Below, piece by piece: positions 7,509 through 16,902 of a stretch of DNA of 64,000 nucleotides (position 1 is its first letter; the number at the start of each line of letters is the position of its first letter). A program made the translations under genes and the position numbers. Below the pieces are notes generated by a model. It saw only the letters and a program-made list of their open reading frames with translations. It made no database searches and had not been told where the DNA came from. The DNA is from Sandaracinus amylolyticus (GTDB lineage Bacteria; Myxococcota_A; Polyangia; Polyangiales; Sandaracinaceae): the NCBI RefSeq assembly GCF_000737325.1, contig NZ_CP011125.1:4278001-4342000 (forward strand), read 5' to 3'.

Positions 7509-7775
7509 GATCGACCACCCGCGCGCTTCCCGGCGAGTGTTTCCGTCCGCGATCACCCACCCGCGCGTTTCCCGGTGGGTGTTTCCGTCCGTGATCACTC
7601 ACCCGCGCGCTTCCCGGTGGGTGTTTTCGTCCGTGATCACCGACCCGGGCGCTTCCGGGTGGGTGTTTTCGTCCGTGATCACCCATCCGCGCGCTTCCCG
7701 GCGGGTGTTTCCGTCCGTGATCACCCACCCGCGCGCTTCCCGGCGGGTGTTCTCGTCCGCGATCACCCACCCGCA
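7509..7775. repeat. 42-bp tandem repeat array (six units plus a partial seventh)
   Basis: Units start with GATCACCCACCCGCGCG at 7509, 7551, 7593, 7635, 7677 and 7719, with a partial unit at 7761. Each contains the dyad CACCCACC...GGTGGGTG around a short core and ends TTTCCGTCCGT, so each could fold as a hairpin followed by a pyrimidine-rich stretch. Units differ by a few substitutions. The 42-bp period is a multiple of 3, so all frames stay open, but no start or ribosome site supports translation. The array fills the gap between the 229-aa gene and the next lipoprotein gene. Confidence 0.85.
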
Positions 7776-7852
7776 CGATCGCGGCGCGCGAGCTCGACTC
7801 GGTGCGCGAGACCACCGCGCACTGCGCCCGCGCGAGGTGACGTGCGTTGGTC

Positions 7853-7858
7853 TATCCT
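7853..7858 (+). promoter_or_regulatory. Putative -10 (TATCCT), leaderless start
   Basis: TATCCT ends 8 nt before ATG 7867 of the MopE-like lipoprotein. No Shine-Dalgarno is present. Confidence 0.4.
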
Positions 7859-7866
7859 CGCGCGCG

Positions 7867-10452
7867 ATGCGCGCTCGCTGGCTGTTGGTCCTCTCGCTCT
7901 CGGTGCTCGTCGCGTGTGGCGACGACGATACAGCGCCCTCCGACGCCGGCTTCGACGCGAGCGACGTCGGGCGCGCCTGCGACGACGACTCGGACTGCGA
8001 CGACGGGCTCTTCTGCACCGGCGTCGATCGCTGCGTCGATCAGGTCTGCACCACCGCGCCCGCGTGCCAGGCCGACGAGACGTGCAGCGAGGACGACGAC
8101 GAGTGCGCGCCCTCGTGCTCGCTCGATCCCGACGTCGACGGAGACGGCGCGCAGCGCACGGAGTGCGGCGGCGACGACTGCGACGACGAGGACCCGCGGC
8201 GCTTCCCGGGCGGCGTCGAGATCTGCGACGCGGACGGCGTCGACGAGGACTGCGACCCCGCGACCTACGGCGCGCGCGACGTCGATCGCGAGGGGCTCGA
8301 CGACATGCGCTGCCGCAACGAGATCGGCGGCGAGATCACGAGCCGCGGCGAGGACTGCGACGACGCGCGGCGCTCGGTGCAGCCGGGCTCGCCCGAGGTC
8401 TGCAACGGGCTCGACGACGACTGCGACGGCGCGATCGACGAGAACGTCTCGGTCGCGGGGTTCGCCGATCTCGACGTCGACGGCCACGGCGATCCCGCGG
8501 CGCCGATGCGCGCGTGCCCGGGCACCCGGCGCTTCGCGCTCGAGGGCGACGACTGCGACGACACGAACCGCATGCGCCACGCCGCGATGCCGGAGCTCTG
8601 CGACACCGTCGACAACGACTGCGATACCCGCGTGGACGAGGCGACCGTCGAGGTGCGCTGGTACCCCGACACCGACGGCGACGGATTCGGCGTGCCCGGG
8701 GGATCGACGCTGTCGTGCACGCCGGTCGCGGGCGCGTCGATCGTCCCGCTCGACTGCGCCGGCGACGACCCGACGCGCCACCCCGCGGCCGCCGAGGTCT
8801 GCAACGGCGTCGACGACGACTGCAACGGGCTCGCGGACTTCGCGCTCGGCACGAACGACTGGGAGGACGACGACGAGGACGGCTTCGCCGACGCCGCGTG
8901 CGGCGCGTCGATCGAGGAGCCCGACTGCGACGACGGCGATCCCCAGGTGAACCCGCGTGCGGGCGAGCGCTGCGGCAACGACGGCGACGACGACTGCGAC
9001 GGGATGGTCGACGACGGCTGCGCCGCGCTGCCCGACGGCGGCGTGCGGATGGACGGCGGGCCGCCCGACGCAGGCTGGTGCGGCGCGGACGTCGCGAGCG
9101 ACCCCGACAACTGCGGCGAGTGCGGGCTGCGCTGCCGGGCGCGCCCCTACGCCGACGTGACGTGCGAGGACGCGCGCTGCGGGATCACGTGCGACGCCGA
9201 TCGCGCGGACTGCAACCGCATCGAGACCGACGGCTGCGAGACGCCGATCGTCGACGATGCGCGCAACTGCGGCGGGTGCGGCGTGGCGTGCGCCGCGGAT
9301 CAGGCGTGCGTCGGGCGCGTGTGCGTGCGCGGGGCGTTCCGCAGCTCGGGCGAGGACGGCGCGTTCGATCCCGAGGCCGACGTGGTGCTCGATCCCGGCG
9401 TCTACGACTTCACGACGATCCGGGTGCGGCCCGGCGTGACGGTGCGGGTGCGCGGCACGGGCGTGCTCGATCTGCGCGCGACCGGCGACGTGATCGTCGA
9501 GGGCGCGATCGACGCGAGCGGCGGCGCGGGCGGGTTCGGGGCGAGCGGCAACGCGACGACCGCGACGAACGGCGGCGGCGGCGCGACGGGGCACGCGGTC
9601 GCTGCCGCGAGCGGGCGCTGCGCGCCGGGGGGAGGCGGCGGGATGGGGGCGGCGGGCGCCGACGCGTCGCCGACGAGCGAGTGCGGCCTCGGCGGCGCCG
9701 CGGGCGGCGGCGCGGGCGGCTACCAGGGCGTCAGCGGCGGCGGTGGCGGGGGGCCCGCGGGCGGCGGAGGAGGATCCGGCAGCGTCAGCACCAACGGCGG
9801 CGCCGGCGGCGGGCCGGGCGGCGGCGCGGCGGGGACCACCGCCGCGTGGCCGGGGCAGGGCGGCGGGCTCGCGCTGGGCGCGCCCTACGCCGGCGGGTCG
9901 GGCGGCACCGGCGGTGTGTGCGGCGGCGGCGGCGGCGGATCGATCGGGGCCGACGCGGCCGCGGACCTCGCGGTGGCGACGACGTTCCGGCCGGGATCGG
10001 GCGGCGGTGGCGGCGGGTGGGGATTCTTCTCGGGCTCGCTCCTCGCGGGCTCCGGCGGGGGCGGCGGAGGCGGCGGCGCGGTGCGGATCGCGTCGGCGAC
10101 GCGCATCGAGATCCGCGAAGGCGGCGCGGTGCGCGCCGACGGTGGGCGGGGCGGCAACCAGAACGCGTTCCAGTGCGGCGGCGGCGGCGGATCGGGCGGC
10201 GTGGTGTACCTCGCGTCGCCGGCGCTGGTGCTGCGCGGCACGGTGAGCGCGGGCGCCGGCCCCGCGGGCGCGGGCGGCGGCGGCAACCCGGCGGGCGCGC
10301 CGGGCGGCGCCGGAGGCCTCGGGCGGGTGCGCATCAGCGTGAACCCCGCGACCTGCGAGATCACCGGCACGGTGCGTCCGACCACGGCGATGCTCTGCGA
10401 GCCGAGCGGCGCGGTGCCGGGCCGCGCGTACGTCGCGCGTTATCCGGACTGA
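7867..10452 (+). CDS. MopE-like Asp/Cys-repeat lipoprotein with Gly-rich C-terminal domain
   Basis: 861 aa. The signal MRARWLLVLSLSVLVAC ends in lipobox L-V-A-C (C17), predicting an outer-membrane or surface lipoprotein. Residues about 30-440 contain repeated Asp/Cys blocks such as EVCNGLDDDCDGAIDE and LCDTVDNDCDTRVDE. This is the putative metal-binding repeat known from MopE-type secreted proteins. Cys-rich CGGCGVAC blocks follow. The last roughly 300 residues are extremely Gly-rich (GGGGG runs) interrupted by short beta-like stretches. It is probably a surface or metal-binding structural protein. It is a single gene with a -10-like TATCCT 8 nt upstream. The function of the Gly-rich domain is unknown. 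Confidence 0.85.
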   Translation: MRARWLLVLSLSVLVACGDDDTAPSDAGFDASDVGRACDDDSDCDDGLFCTGVDRCVDQVCTTAPACQADETCSEDDDECAPSCSLDPDVDGDGAQRTECGGDDCDDEDPRRFPGGVEICDADGVDEDCDPATYGARDVDREGLDDMRCRNEIGGEITSRGEDCDDARRSVQPGSPEVCNGLDDDCDGAIDENVSVAGFADLDVDGHGDPAAPMRACPGTRRFALEGDDCDDTNRMRHAAMPELCDTVDNDCDTRVDEATVEVRWYPDTDGDGFGVPGGSTLSCTPVAGASIVPLDCAGDDPTRHPAAAEVCNGVDDDCNGLADFALGTNDWEDDDEDGFADAACGASIEEPDCDDGDPQVNPRAGERCGNDGDDDCDGMVDDGCAALPDGGVRMDGGPPDAGWCGADVASDPDNCGECGLRCRARPYADVTCEDARCGITCDADRADCNRIETDGCETPIVDDARNCGGCGVACAADQACVGRVCVRGAFRSSGEDGAFDPEADVVLDPGVYDFTTIRVRPGVTVRVRGTGVLDLRATGDVIVEGAIDASGGAGGFGASGNATTATNGGGGATGHAVAAASGRCAPGGGGGMGAAGADASPTSECGLGGAAGGGAGGYQGVSGGGGGGPAGGGGGSGSVSTNGGAGGGPGGGAAGTTAAWPGQGGGLALGAPYAGGSGGTGGVCGGGGGGSIGADAAADLAVATTFRPGSGGGGGGWGFFSGSLLAGSGGGGGGGGAVRIASATRIEIREGGAVRADGGRGGNQNAFQCGGGGGSGGVVYLASPALVLRGTVSAGAGPAGAGGGGNPAGAPGGAGGLGRVRISVNPATCEITGTVRPTTAMLCEPSGAVPGRAYVARYPD

Positions 10453-10511
10453 GCGCGCCGCGGAGAAAAATCGTACGCAACGCGCGCCCGGGCCGGCCCG
10501 ATTGGGCGTGC

Positions 10512-11927
10512 ATGGGACACGCTGCTCACTTCCTCCGCCGCCTCGATCGCGTCTCCGATGCTCACGTCGAGCTCGCGCTCACGCTCTACCGCGACGCCGA
10601 CCTGCTCCGCGCAGTGCTCGACGCCGCGCGCATCCCCGAGGGCGCGTCGCGCGTCGCGCTCTCGCTCGAAGATCCGCACGACGGGCCCTTCGTCGTGGTG
10701 ACGCGCGAGGGTCGCTTCGTGACGTGCTTGGGCAAGGGCATGCGCCCGGGCGACCTGCCCGTGGTCTCGCGCGAGCGGCTCGACGTCGGCGCGTCGCGCG
10801 TGCAGCGGATGCGCGACGAGCTCGCGCACCTGCGCTGGCTGCGCGACAACGACGGGGAGGGCGAGGCCGCGCGCGTGCTCGTGCGCATGCAGCAGCGCGG
10901 GCCGCGGGTCGGGCGCGAGGACGCCGCGGTGCTCGCGCGCGTGCAGCCGATCATCGCGGGCGAGCTGCAGCGCATCTACCTCGAGCTCGCGAGGACGGCG
11001 CGCGAGGCGTTCGGGCGCGTCGCGATGCTGCGGCTCGATCGGCTGAGCGACGACGAGGGCGAGCTCGTGCTCGCGTACGGCGATCTCGTCTGGGGCGCGA
11101 CGCACCTGTCGCTCTTCGTCGACCCCGGCGACCTGCTCGAGGACGACGACCCGCTCACCGAGGCCGTGCAGCGGGGCGTGTTCGCGCAGGCGCAGCTGCA
11201 GTTCATGACCGGGACGCTCTGTCATGCGATGCGCGCGCTGTGGACGCTGAAGCGAAACCCGAGGGCGTCGCTCGCGCGCCTCAAGCGCATGAGCGGCCCG
11301 GTCGGGCGCGCCGCGCCCGTGTTCCGCGAGATGGGGCTCGGGATCGTCGCGTGCTCGTCGCAGAAGCTCCGCGCCGAGGCGACGAAGGCGCTCACGAAGC
11401 CGCTGCGCGATGCCGGAGGACACGTCCTCGAGGAGCAGGACCTCGCGCACGGGATGGGCGGCTTCGTCCGCGAGCTGGCGATCGACCGACCCGAGGCGTC
11501 CGACGCGGCGCTGATCGAGAACGGACGGCTCTTCGCGGCGCGCTGCTGGCACCGCACCCGCGACGTCAGCGACGAGCAGGTCGCGGCGGTGAGCGAGGAC
11601 GTGGCGCGCATCGCGTACGGCGCGGTCCCGCACACGTGGCTGGCGCAGGGGAACGGCGAGGCCATCATGCACGTCGCGATCGCGATCCCGTTCCTCGCGC
11701 GGGCGTCGGCCGAGGAGCTCTTCCTGCCGAACGAGTGGGCGGATCGCATGCTGCCGGCGCGCAGCATCGCCGAGGTCACGACGTGGCTGGCGCCGCACCT
11801 GCGCGAGTGCGGCGTGGTGCGGCGGACCGCGAAGCGCGCAGAGCCGAAGATCCGGCGCAACGAGCTCTGTCGCTGCGGCAGTGGGCGGAAGCACAAGCGC
11901 TGCTGCGCCCTCCGGGCCGCGGCGTGA
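10512..11927 (+). CDS. SEC-C motif protein of unknown function
   Basis: 471 aa. The C-terminus RRNELCRCGSGRKHKRCC is a clear SEC-C zinc-binding motif, the type found at the end of SecA and in many stand-alone proteins. The N-terminal 430 residues are soluble, mixed alpha/beta and not recognised, so the catalytic or binding role is unknown. The motif only indicates a zinc-binding protein- or RNA-interaction module. ileS begins 15 nt downstream but has its own -10-like hexamer overlapping this gene's stop codon. Confidence 0.8.
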   Translation: MGHAAHFLRRLDRVSDAHVELALTLYRDADLLRAVLDAARIPEGASRVALSLEDPHDGPFVVVTREGRFVTCLGKGMRPGDLPVVSRERLDVGASRVQRMRDELAHLRWLRDNDGEGEAARVLVRMQQRGPRVGREDAAVLARVQPIIAGELQRIYLELARTAREAFGRVAMLRLDRLSDDEGELVLAYGDLVWGATHLSLFVDPGDLLEDDDPLTEAVQRGVFAQAQLQFMTGTLCHAMRALWTLKRNPRASLARLKRMSGPVGRAAPVFREMGLGIVACSSQKLRAEATKALTKPLRDAGGHVLEEQDLAHGMGGFVRELAIDRPEASDAALIENGRLFAARCWHRTRDVSDEQVAAVSEDVARIAYGAVPHTWLAQGNGEAIMHVAIAIPFLARASAEELFLPNEWADRMLPARSIAEVTTWLAPHLRECGVVRRTAKRAEPKIRRNELCRCGSGRKHKRCCALRAAA

Positions 11928-11933
11928 TAGATC
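11928..11933 (+). promoter_or_regulatory. Putative -10 (TAGATC) for ileS
   Basis: TAGATC overlaps the end of the SEC-C gene and ends 9 nt before ATG 11943. Confidence 0.35.
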
Positions 11934-11942
11934 CACGCCCCC

Positions 11943-14900
11943 ATGCCTTTCGAGCCCGTTCCGCAGAAGGTCTCGTTCCCCGATCTCGAGCGCCGCTTCC
12001 TCGATCTCTGGCAGCGCGAGCGCATCTTCGAGCGCTCGGTCGAGTCGAGCGAGGGCAAGCCTCCCTTCGTCTTCTTCGAGGGCCCGCCGACCGCCAACGG
12101 GATGCCGCACCCCGGTCACGTGCTGACGCGCGTGATGAAGGACGTGTTCCTCCGCTACCGCAGCATGACGGGCTGGCACGTCCCGCGGCGCGGCGGCTGG
12201 GACACCCACGGTCTGCCGGTCGAGGTCGAGGTCGAGAAGGCGCTCGGGATCAGCGGGCGACAGGCGATCGAGGCGTACGGCGTCGAGGCGTTCACGCATC
12301 GCTGCATCGAGAGCGTGTTCCGCTACATCGACGAGTGGCGGAAGATGACCCAGCGCATCGCGTTCTGGGTCGACCTCGACGCGGCCTACGTCACGTTCCA
12401 CAAGCCGTACGTCGAGAGCGTGTGGTGGGCGCTCAAGACGCTCTTCGACAAGGGCCTGCTCTACCAGGACTACAAGATCGTCTGGTGGTGGCCGCAGGGC
12501 GGCACCGCGCTGTCGAGCGGCGAGGTCGGTCAGGGCTACAAAGAGGTCGACGACCCGTCGGTGTTCGTGCGGTTCCCGGTCCTCTCCGACAGCGGAGTCG
12601 GCGCGGAGAAGACGTCGTTCCTCGCGTGGACGACGACCCCGTGGACGCTGCCGAGCCACATCGCGCTCGCGGTGCACGAGGACTTCGACTACGCGGTCGT
12701 CGAGGTCGAGGGAGAGCGGCTGATCCTCGCGCAGGCGCTCATCGGCAAGGTGCTCGGCGACAAGGAGCATCGCGTCGTCGAGACGAAGAAGGGCAAGGAC
12801 CTGCTCGGGACCAAGTACGTCCCGCCGTTCTCGTACGCCGAGCCCGAAGGAGGCTCTGCTCCTGATGGGAAGCATGCGCACCACGTGATCGCGGCGGACT
12901 TCGTCACGCTCGAGAGCGGCGCCGGCATCGTGCACGTCGCGCCCGCGTTCGGCGAAGAGGACTTCAAGGTCTGCAAGCAGCAGGGGCTGGGCTTTCTCCA
13001 GCTCGTCCGCCCGAATGGCACCTTCGACGAGCGGGTGACCGACTTCGCGGGTCGCTTCTGCAAGGAGGCGGACCGCGACATCATCCGCAATCTCCGGCAG
13101 CGTGGATTGCTGTTCAAAGAGGAAGTCTATCGCCACCAATATCCCTTCTCGTGGCGGCGCGACACCGATCCTCTGATCCAGTACGCGCGGCGCAGCTGGT
13201 TCATCCGGACGACGCAGGAGATCTCCCGCGTCATCGAGAACAACCGCACGATCCACTGGGAGCCCGAGCACATCCAGGAAGGGCGCTTCGGCGAATTCCT
13301 GCGCAGCAACGTCGACTGGGCGCTCAGCCGCGAGCGCTTCTGGGGCACGCCGCTGCCGATCTGGATCAACGACCAGACCGGGCGCATGGAGTGCATCGAC
13401 TCCGTCGAGCAGATCCTCGCGAAGAACCCGCGCGCGTTCGATCACTGGCACCGTGCGAAGGAGGCCAATCCGTCGCTCAGCGATCACCTGATGGTCCACA
13501 AGCCGTGGGTCGACGAGGTGACGTGGGAGAACCCGGGCGAGCCCGGCGTCTATCGCCGCGTCCCCGAGGTGATCGACTGCTGGTTCGACTCGGGGTGCAT
13601 GCCCTTCGCGCAGCACGGCTATCCGCACCAGAACAAGGCGCAGTTCGAGCGCGAGTTCCCCGCGGACTTCATCACCGAGGCGGTCGATCAGACGCGCGGC
13701 TGGTTCTATTCGCTGCTCGTGATCAGCACGATGCTGTTCGAGAAGGAGGGCTATCCGCACCCCTTCAAGAACTGCGTGGTGCTCGGCCTGATCACCGACG
13801 AGAAGGGCCAGAAGCTCAGCAAGAGCAAGAAGAACTACAAGGACCCGGGAGAGATGTTCGATCTCTACGGGGCCGACGCGGTGCGCTGGGCGCTCTACGC
13901 GCAGAGCGTCCCGGGCCAGACCAACCGCTGGTTCGAGGGCGGCGCGGTCGAGGCGATCAAGGAGTTCCTGCTCAAGGTCTGGAACGTCTATTCGTTCTTC
14001 GTGACCTACGCGTCGATCGACGGATGGACTCCGTCGATGCCGCGGCCTCCGATCTCGGAGCGCAGCGACTTCGATCGCTGGATCCTCGCGGAGCTCGATC
14101 AGACGGTGCGCGACGTGCGCGGCAGCCTCGAGGCCTATCGCACGCACCCCGCGGCGCGCTCGCTCTCCGACTTCATCGAGTCGCTGTCGAACTGGTACGT
14201 GCGGCGCAGCCGCGCGCGCTTCTGGGCCAGCGGAGATTCGTCGGACAAGCGCGCGGCGTTCGCGACGCTCTACGAGGTGCTCGTCGATCTCGCGAAGCTG
14301 ATCGCGCCGTTCACGCCCTTCCTCGCGGAGTCGCTCTACCAGAACCTCGTGCGCACCGACGATCCCGAGGCGCCCGCGAGCGTGCACTTCACCGACTTCC
14401 CGAAGCCGCACGACGAGCGCCGCGACGACGCGCTGCGACGCGACATGGCCGCAGCGCGCGCCATCGTGGGGCTCGGCGCGCGGGTGCGCGCGCAGGGCAA
14501 GCTCAAGGTGCGTCAGGCGCTCGCGGAGGCGATCGTGGTCGTCACCGACGAGTCGGATCGCCGCACCGTCGAGCGCTTCCAGGACGCGATCGTCGACGAG
14601 CTCAACGTCGAGAAGCTGAGCTTCACGAGCGAGCCCGAGAAGATCGTGCAGTTCCAGCTGGTGCCGAACTTCCGCGCGCTCGGGCCGAAGCTCGGCAAGC
14701 ACGTGCCCGCGTGCAAGGCGGCGCTCGGCAAGGCGGACGGCAGCGCGCTCTATCGCGAGCTCGAGTCGAACGGGAAGATCGTGCTCGCGCTCCCCGAGAC
14801 GACGGTCGAGCTCGAGGCGAGCGAGGTCGAGATCCGGCTGAGCGCGAAGGAAGGCTTCGCGGCGGCGAGCGATCGCGGGCGCGTGGTGGTGCTCGACACG

Positions 14901-15173
14901 CACGTCGACGACGCGCTGCGCCGCAAGGGCATGGCGCGCGAGGCGGTGAGCAAGATCCAGGGTGCGCGCAAGACGATGGACCTCGCGTTCGACGCGCGCA
15001 TCGCGCTCGCGTGGGAGGCGGAGGGCGAGCTCGCGACCGCGCTCGGCGAGCACGGCGCGTACGTCGCGGGCGAGGTGCTCGCGACGCGCATGGATCGCGG
15101 CATCGGCGCGGGCACGAAGCACGAGACCGACGTCGACGGTGCGCGCTTCACCTTCTGGATCGAGGTGGCGTGA
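11943..15173 (+). CDS. ileS: Isoleucyl-tRNA synthetase
   Basis: 1076 aa. It charges tRNA-Ile with isoleucine in the cytoplasm. The class I signature is NGMPHPGH (a HIGH variant, about residues 52-59), [11 protein letters not shown] follows it, and the second signature is KLSKSKKNY. Length and the [19 protein letters not shown] region fit the type 2 (eukaryote-like) IleRS lineage rather than the shorter E. coli type with its C-terminal zinc finger; no such Cys cluster is seen here. Type 2 enzymes are often less sensitive to mupirocin, but that was not judged from residues. The stop codon overlaps the folD start by 1 nt (TGATG). Confidence 0.95.
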   Translation: MPFEPVPQKVSFPDLERRFLDLWQRERIFERSVESSEGKPPFVFFEGPPTANGMPHPGHVLTRVMKDVFLRYRSMTGWHVPRRGGWDTHGLPVEVEVEKALGISGRQAIEAYGVEAFTHRCIESVFRYIDEWRKMTQRIAFWVDLDAAYVTFHKPYVESVWWALKTLFDKGLLYQDYKIVWWWPQGGTALSSGEVGQGYKEVDDPSVFVRFPVLSDSGVGAEKTSFLAWTTTPWTLPSHIALAVHEDFDYAVVEVEGERLILAQALIGKVLGDKEHRVVETKKGKDLLGTKYVPPFSYAEPEGGSAPDGKHAHHVIAADFVTLESGAGIVHVAPAFGEEDFKVCKQQGLGFLQLVRPNGTFDERVTDFAGRFCKEADRDIIRNLRQRGLLFKEEVYRHQYPFSWRRDTDPLIQYARRSWFIRTTQEISRVIENNRTIHWEPEHIQEGRFGEFLRSNVDWALSRERFWGTPLPIWINDQTGRMECIDSVEQILAKNPRAFDHWHRAKEANPSLSDHLMVHKPWVDEVTWENPGEPGVYRRVPEVIDCWFDSGCMPFAQHGYPHQNKAQFEREFPADFITEAVDQTRGWFYSLLVISTMLFEKEGYPHPFKNCVVLGLITDEKGQKLSKSKKNYKDPGEMFDLYGADAVRWALYAQSVPGQTNRWFEGGAVEAIKEFLLKVWNVYSFFVTYASIDGWTPSMPRPPISERSDFDRWILAELDQTVRDVRGSLEAYRTHPAARSLSDFIESLSNWYVRRSRARFWASGDSSDKRAAFATLYEVLVDLAKLIAPFTPFLAESLYQNLVRTDDPEAPASVHFTDFPKPHDERRDDALRRDMAAARAIVGLGARVRAQGKLKVRQALAEAIVVVTDESDRRTVERFQDAIVDELNVEKLSFTSEPEKIVQFQLVPNFRALGPKLGKHVPACKAALGKADGSALYRELESNGKIVLALPETTVELEASEVEIRLSAKEGFAAASDRGRVVVLDTHVDDALRRKGMAREAVSKIQGARKTMDLAFDARIALAWEAEGELATALGEHGAYVAGEVLATRMDRGIGAGTKHETDVDGARFTFWIEVA

Positions 15174-16030
15174 TGGCGGCGAAGATCATCGACGGCAAGG
15201 CGATCGCGGCGGAGGTGAAGGCCGAGGTCGCGCAGCGCGTGACGGCGTTCGTCGAGAAGCACGGGCGCGCGCCCGGGCTCGACGTGGTGCTCGTGGGCGA
15301 CGACCCGGCGAGCCAGGTCTACGTCGGCAGCAAGGAGAAGCAGGCGGGCACCGTGGGCATCCGCGGCGCGGTGCACCGCATGCCGAGCGACACGACGCAG
15401 GACGCGCTCGAGGCGAAGGTGCGCGAGCTGAACGCGGCGCGCGACGTCGACGGGATCCTCGTGCAGCTGCCGCTGCCGAAGCACCTCGACTCGCAGCGCG
15501 TGATCGACGTGCTCGAGCCGGGCAAGGACGTCGACGGGCTCACGCCGATCAGCACCGGCTTGTTGTGGAGCGACCGTCCGGGTCTGCGTCCGTGCACGCC
15601 GTGGGGCTGCATGCGCCTGCTGCAGCACACCGGCGTCGCGCTCGAGGGCGCGCGCGCGGTCGTGATCGGTCGGAGCGCGCTGGTCGGCAAGCCGATCGCG
15701 GCGATGCTGGTCGCGAAGAACGCGACGGTCACGCTCGCGCACTCGCGCACGAAGGACCTCGCGGCGCGGGTGCGCGAGGCCGACATCGTGATCGCGGCGG
15801 TGGGCAAGGCCGAGCTGGTGCGCGGCGACTGGATCAAGGACGGCGCTGTGGTGATCGACGTCGGCATCAACCGCAGCGCGAGCGGGAAGCTCATCGGAGA
15901 CGTGGAATACGCGGGCGCGGCGGAGCGCGCGTCGTGGATCACGCCGGTGCCGGGCGGCGTCGGGCCGATGACGATCGCGATGTTGCTCTCGAACACGGTC
16001 GACGCCGCGGAGCGCCGCGCGTCGTGGTGA
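15173..16030 (+). CDS. folD: Methylene-THF dehydrogenase / methenyl-THF cyclohydrolase
   Basis: 285 aa, the normal length. This bifunctional NADP-dependent enzyme interconverts 5,10-methylene-, 5,10-methenyl- and 10-formyl-tetrahydrofolate. Visible signatures are [10 protein letters not shown] with the catalytic Lys, [20 protein letters not shown], the nucleotide-binding [12 protein letters not shown], and the C-terminal [14 protein letters not shown] 15173 overlaps the ileS stop by 1 nt, so the two are translationally coupled. 10-formyl-THF supports formylation of initiator tRNA, a loose functional link to translation genes nearby. Confidence 0.95.
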   Translation: MAAKIIDGKAIAAEVKAEVAQRVTAFVEKHGRAPGLDVVLVGDDPASQVYVGSKEKQAGTVGIRGAVHRMPSDTTQDALEAKVRELNAARDVDGILVQLPLPKHLDSQRVIDVLEPGKDVDGLTPISTGLLWSDRPGLRPCTPWGCMRLLQHTGVALEGARAVVIGRSALVGKPIAAMLVAKNATVTLAHSRTKDLAARVREADIVIAAVGKAELVRGDWIKDGAVVIDVGINRSASGKLIGDVEYAGAAERASWITPVPGGVGPMTIAMLLSNTVDAAERRASW

Positions 16031-16034
16031 ACGG

Positions 16035-16065
16035 GTCTGGACCTATCGATCGATAGGCTCCAGAC
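16035..16065. promoter_or_regulatory. 31-bp near-perfect palindrome upstream of hydroxylase gene
   Basis: GTCTGGA at 16035-16041 pairs with TCCAGAC at 16059-16065, and between them CCTATCGATCGATAGG (16042-16057) is a perfect 16-bp palindrome. Only C16058 is unpaired. It begins 5 nt after the folD stop and ends 9 nt before ATG 16075. The lack of a loop or T-run argues for a protein-binding operator rather than a terminator. Confidence 0.6.
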
Positions 16066-16074
16066 TCGCGGTCC

Positions 16075-16881
16075 ATGAACGCTGTGTCGCTGAACGACCT
16101 GATCGCGGCGAGGTCGTACGGGGAGCTCCTCATCGCGTGCTTCGCGCTCTGCGCGTCGCTGACCGTGATCGGTCTGGTCAGCGGGTACGCCGCGGAGCGC
16201 GCGGCGTGGAAGCGCGGCCGCAAGGTCTTCGACGTGCCCCTCAAGCGCGGTCAGCTGCGGCACGAGATGATCGGCACCGCGCTGTTCCACTTGCTCTTCG
16301 TGCCGGTGCTCGCGGGCGTGCTCGCGAGCGGCGCGATGCAGTTCTCGAGCGGCTGGATCGCGGAGATCGCGGGCTTCTTCGTGCCTTGGTACACGTTCCA
16401 GCTCGGCTACTACGCGATGCATCGCGCCATGCACAGCAAGGCGCTCTTCTGGATGCACCGCTGGCACCACGAGTCGCTCGTGACGACGCCGATGACGGGC
16501 CTCTCGATGCATCCCGCGGAGGCGATCGGGTGGATCGTGATGATGCTCGTGCCGCCGGTGGTGCTCTCGCACTTCGGGGTGCTCGGCGCGGGCGGATGGC
16601 TCGTGTTCCTCGCGGTGCACTGGTCGGGGAACATCGCGGGCCACGCGAACGCGGAGATCATGCCCGCGCGCAGCACGCGCGCGACGACGCTGCTCTGGTC
16701 GAACCCGATCTCGTACCACTCGCTCCACCACGCGCGCTTCGACGGGCACTACGGGTTCGTCGCGGCGACGATGGACTTCCTCTTCGGGACCGAGTTCCCC
16801 GACTGGCTCGCGGTGCACACGCGCGTGTTCGGCGGCACGCCGATGAAGGCGCTCAAGGAGAAGCTCGCGCCGAAGGAGTGA
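16075..16881 (+). CDS. Sterol desaturase / fatty acid hydroxylase family membrane protein
   Basis: 268 aa, the usual size. Di-iron histidine boxes are present as HRAMH (about residues 120-124), HRWHH (about 134-138) and HSLHH near residue 220, set among four to five hydrophobic segments. Family members insert oxygen or a double bond into lipids or sterols in the membrane. The substrate here cannot be told; sterol- or hydroxy-lipid-modifying roles are both plausible in myxobacteria. The palindrome just upstream suggests this gene is controlled by a dedicated regulator independently of folD. Confidence 0.88.
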   Translation: MNAVSLNDLIAARSYGELLIACFALCASLTVIGLVSGYAAERAAWKRGRKVFDVPLKRGQLRHEMIGTALFHLLFVPVLAGVLASGAMQFSSGWIAEIAGFFVPWYTFQLGYYAMHRAMHSKALFWMHRWHHESLVTTPMTGLSMHPAEAIGWIVMMLVPPVVLSHFGVLGAGGWLVFLAVHWSGNIAGHANAEIMPARSTRATTLLWSNPISYHSLHHARFDGHYGFVAATMDFLFGTEFPDWLAVHTRVFGGTPMKALKEKLAPKE

Positions 16882-16902
16882 CGCGAGCACTCCGGCAACG
16901 AG

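Noticed and set aside
7509-7775. CRISPR array
   Set aside because: Units are directly adjacent with no unique spacers, and no cas genes are present.
7483-7866. Extension of the MopE-like lipoprotein upstream through the 42-bp repeats
   Set aside because: The frame is open, but the lipoprotein signal starts at 7867 with a -10-like hexamer 8 nt upstream; an extension would bury the signal peptide.
10440-15122. A very long open frame on the minus strand (over 1500 codons) opposite the SEC-C gene and ileS
   Set aside because: It is an antisense shadow caused by high GC content; its translation is Arg/Asp/His-rich without domains, while the plus strand encodes clear ileS and SEC-C products.
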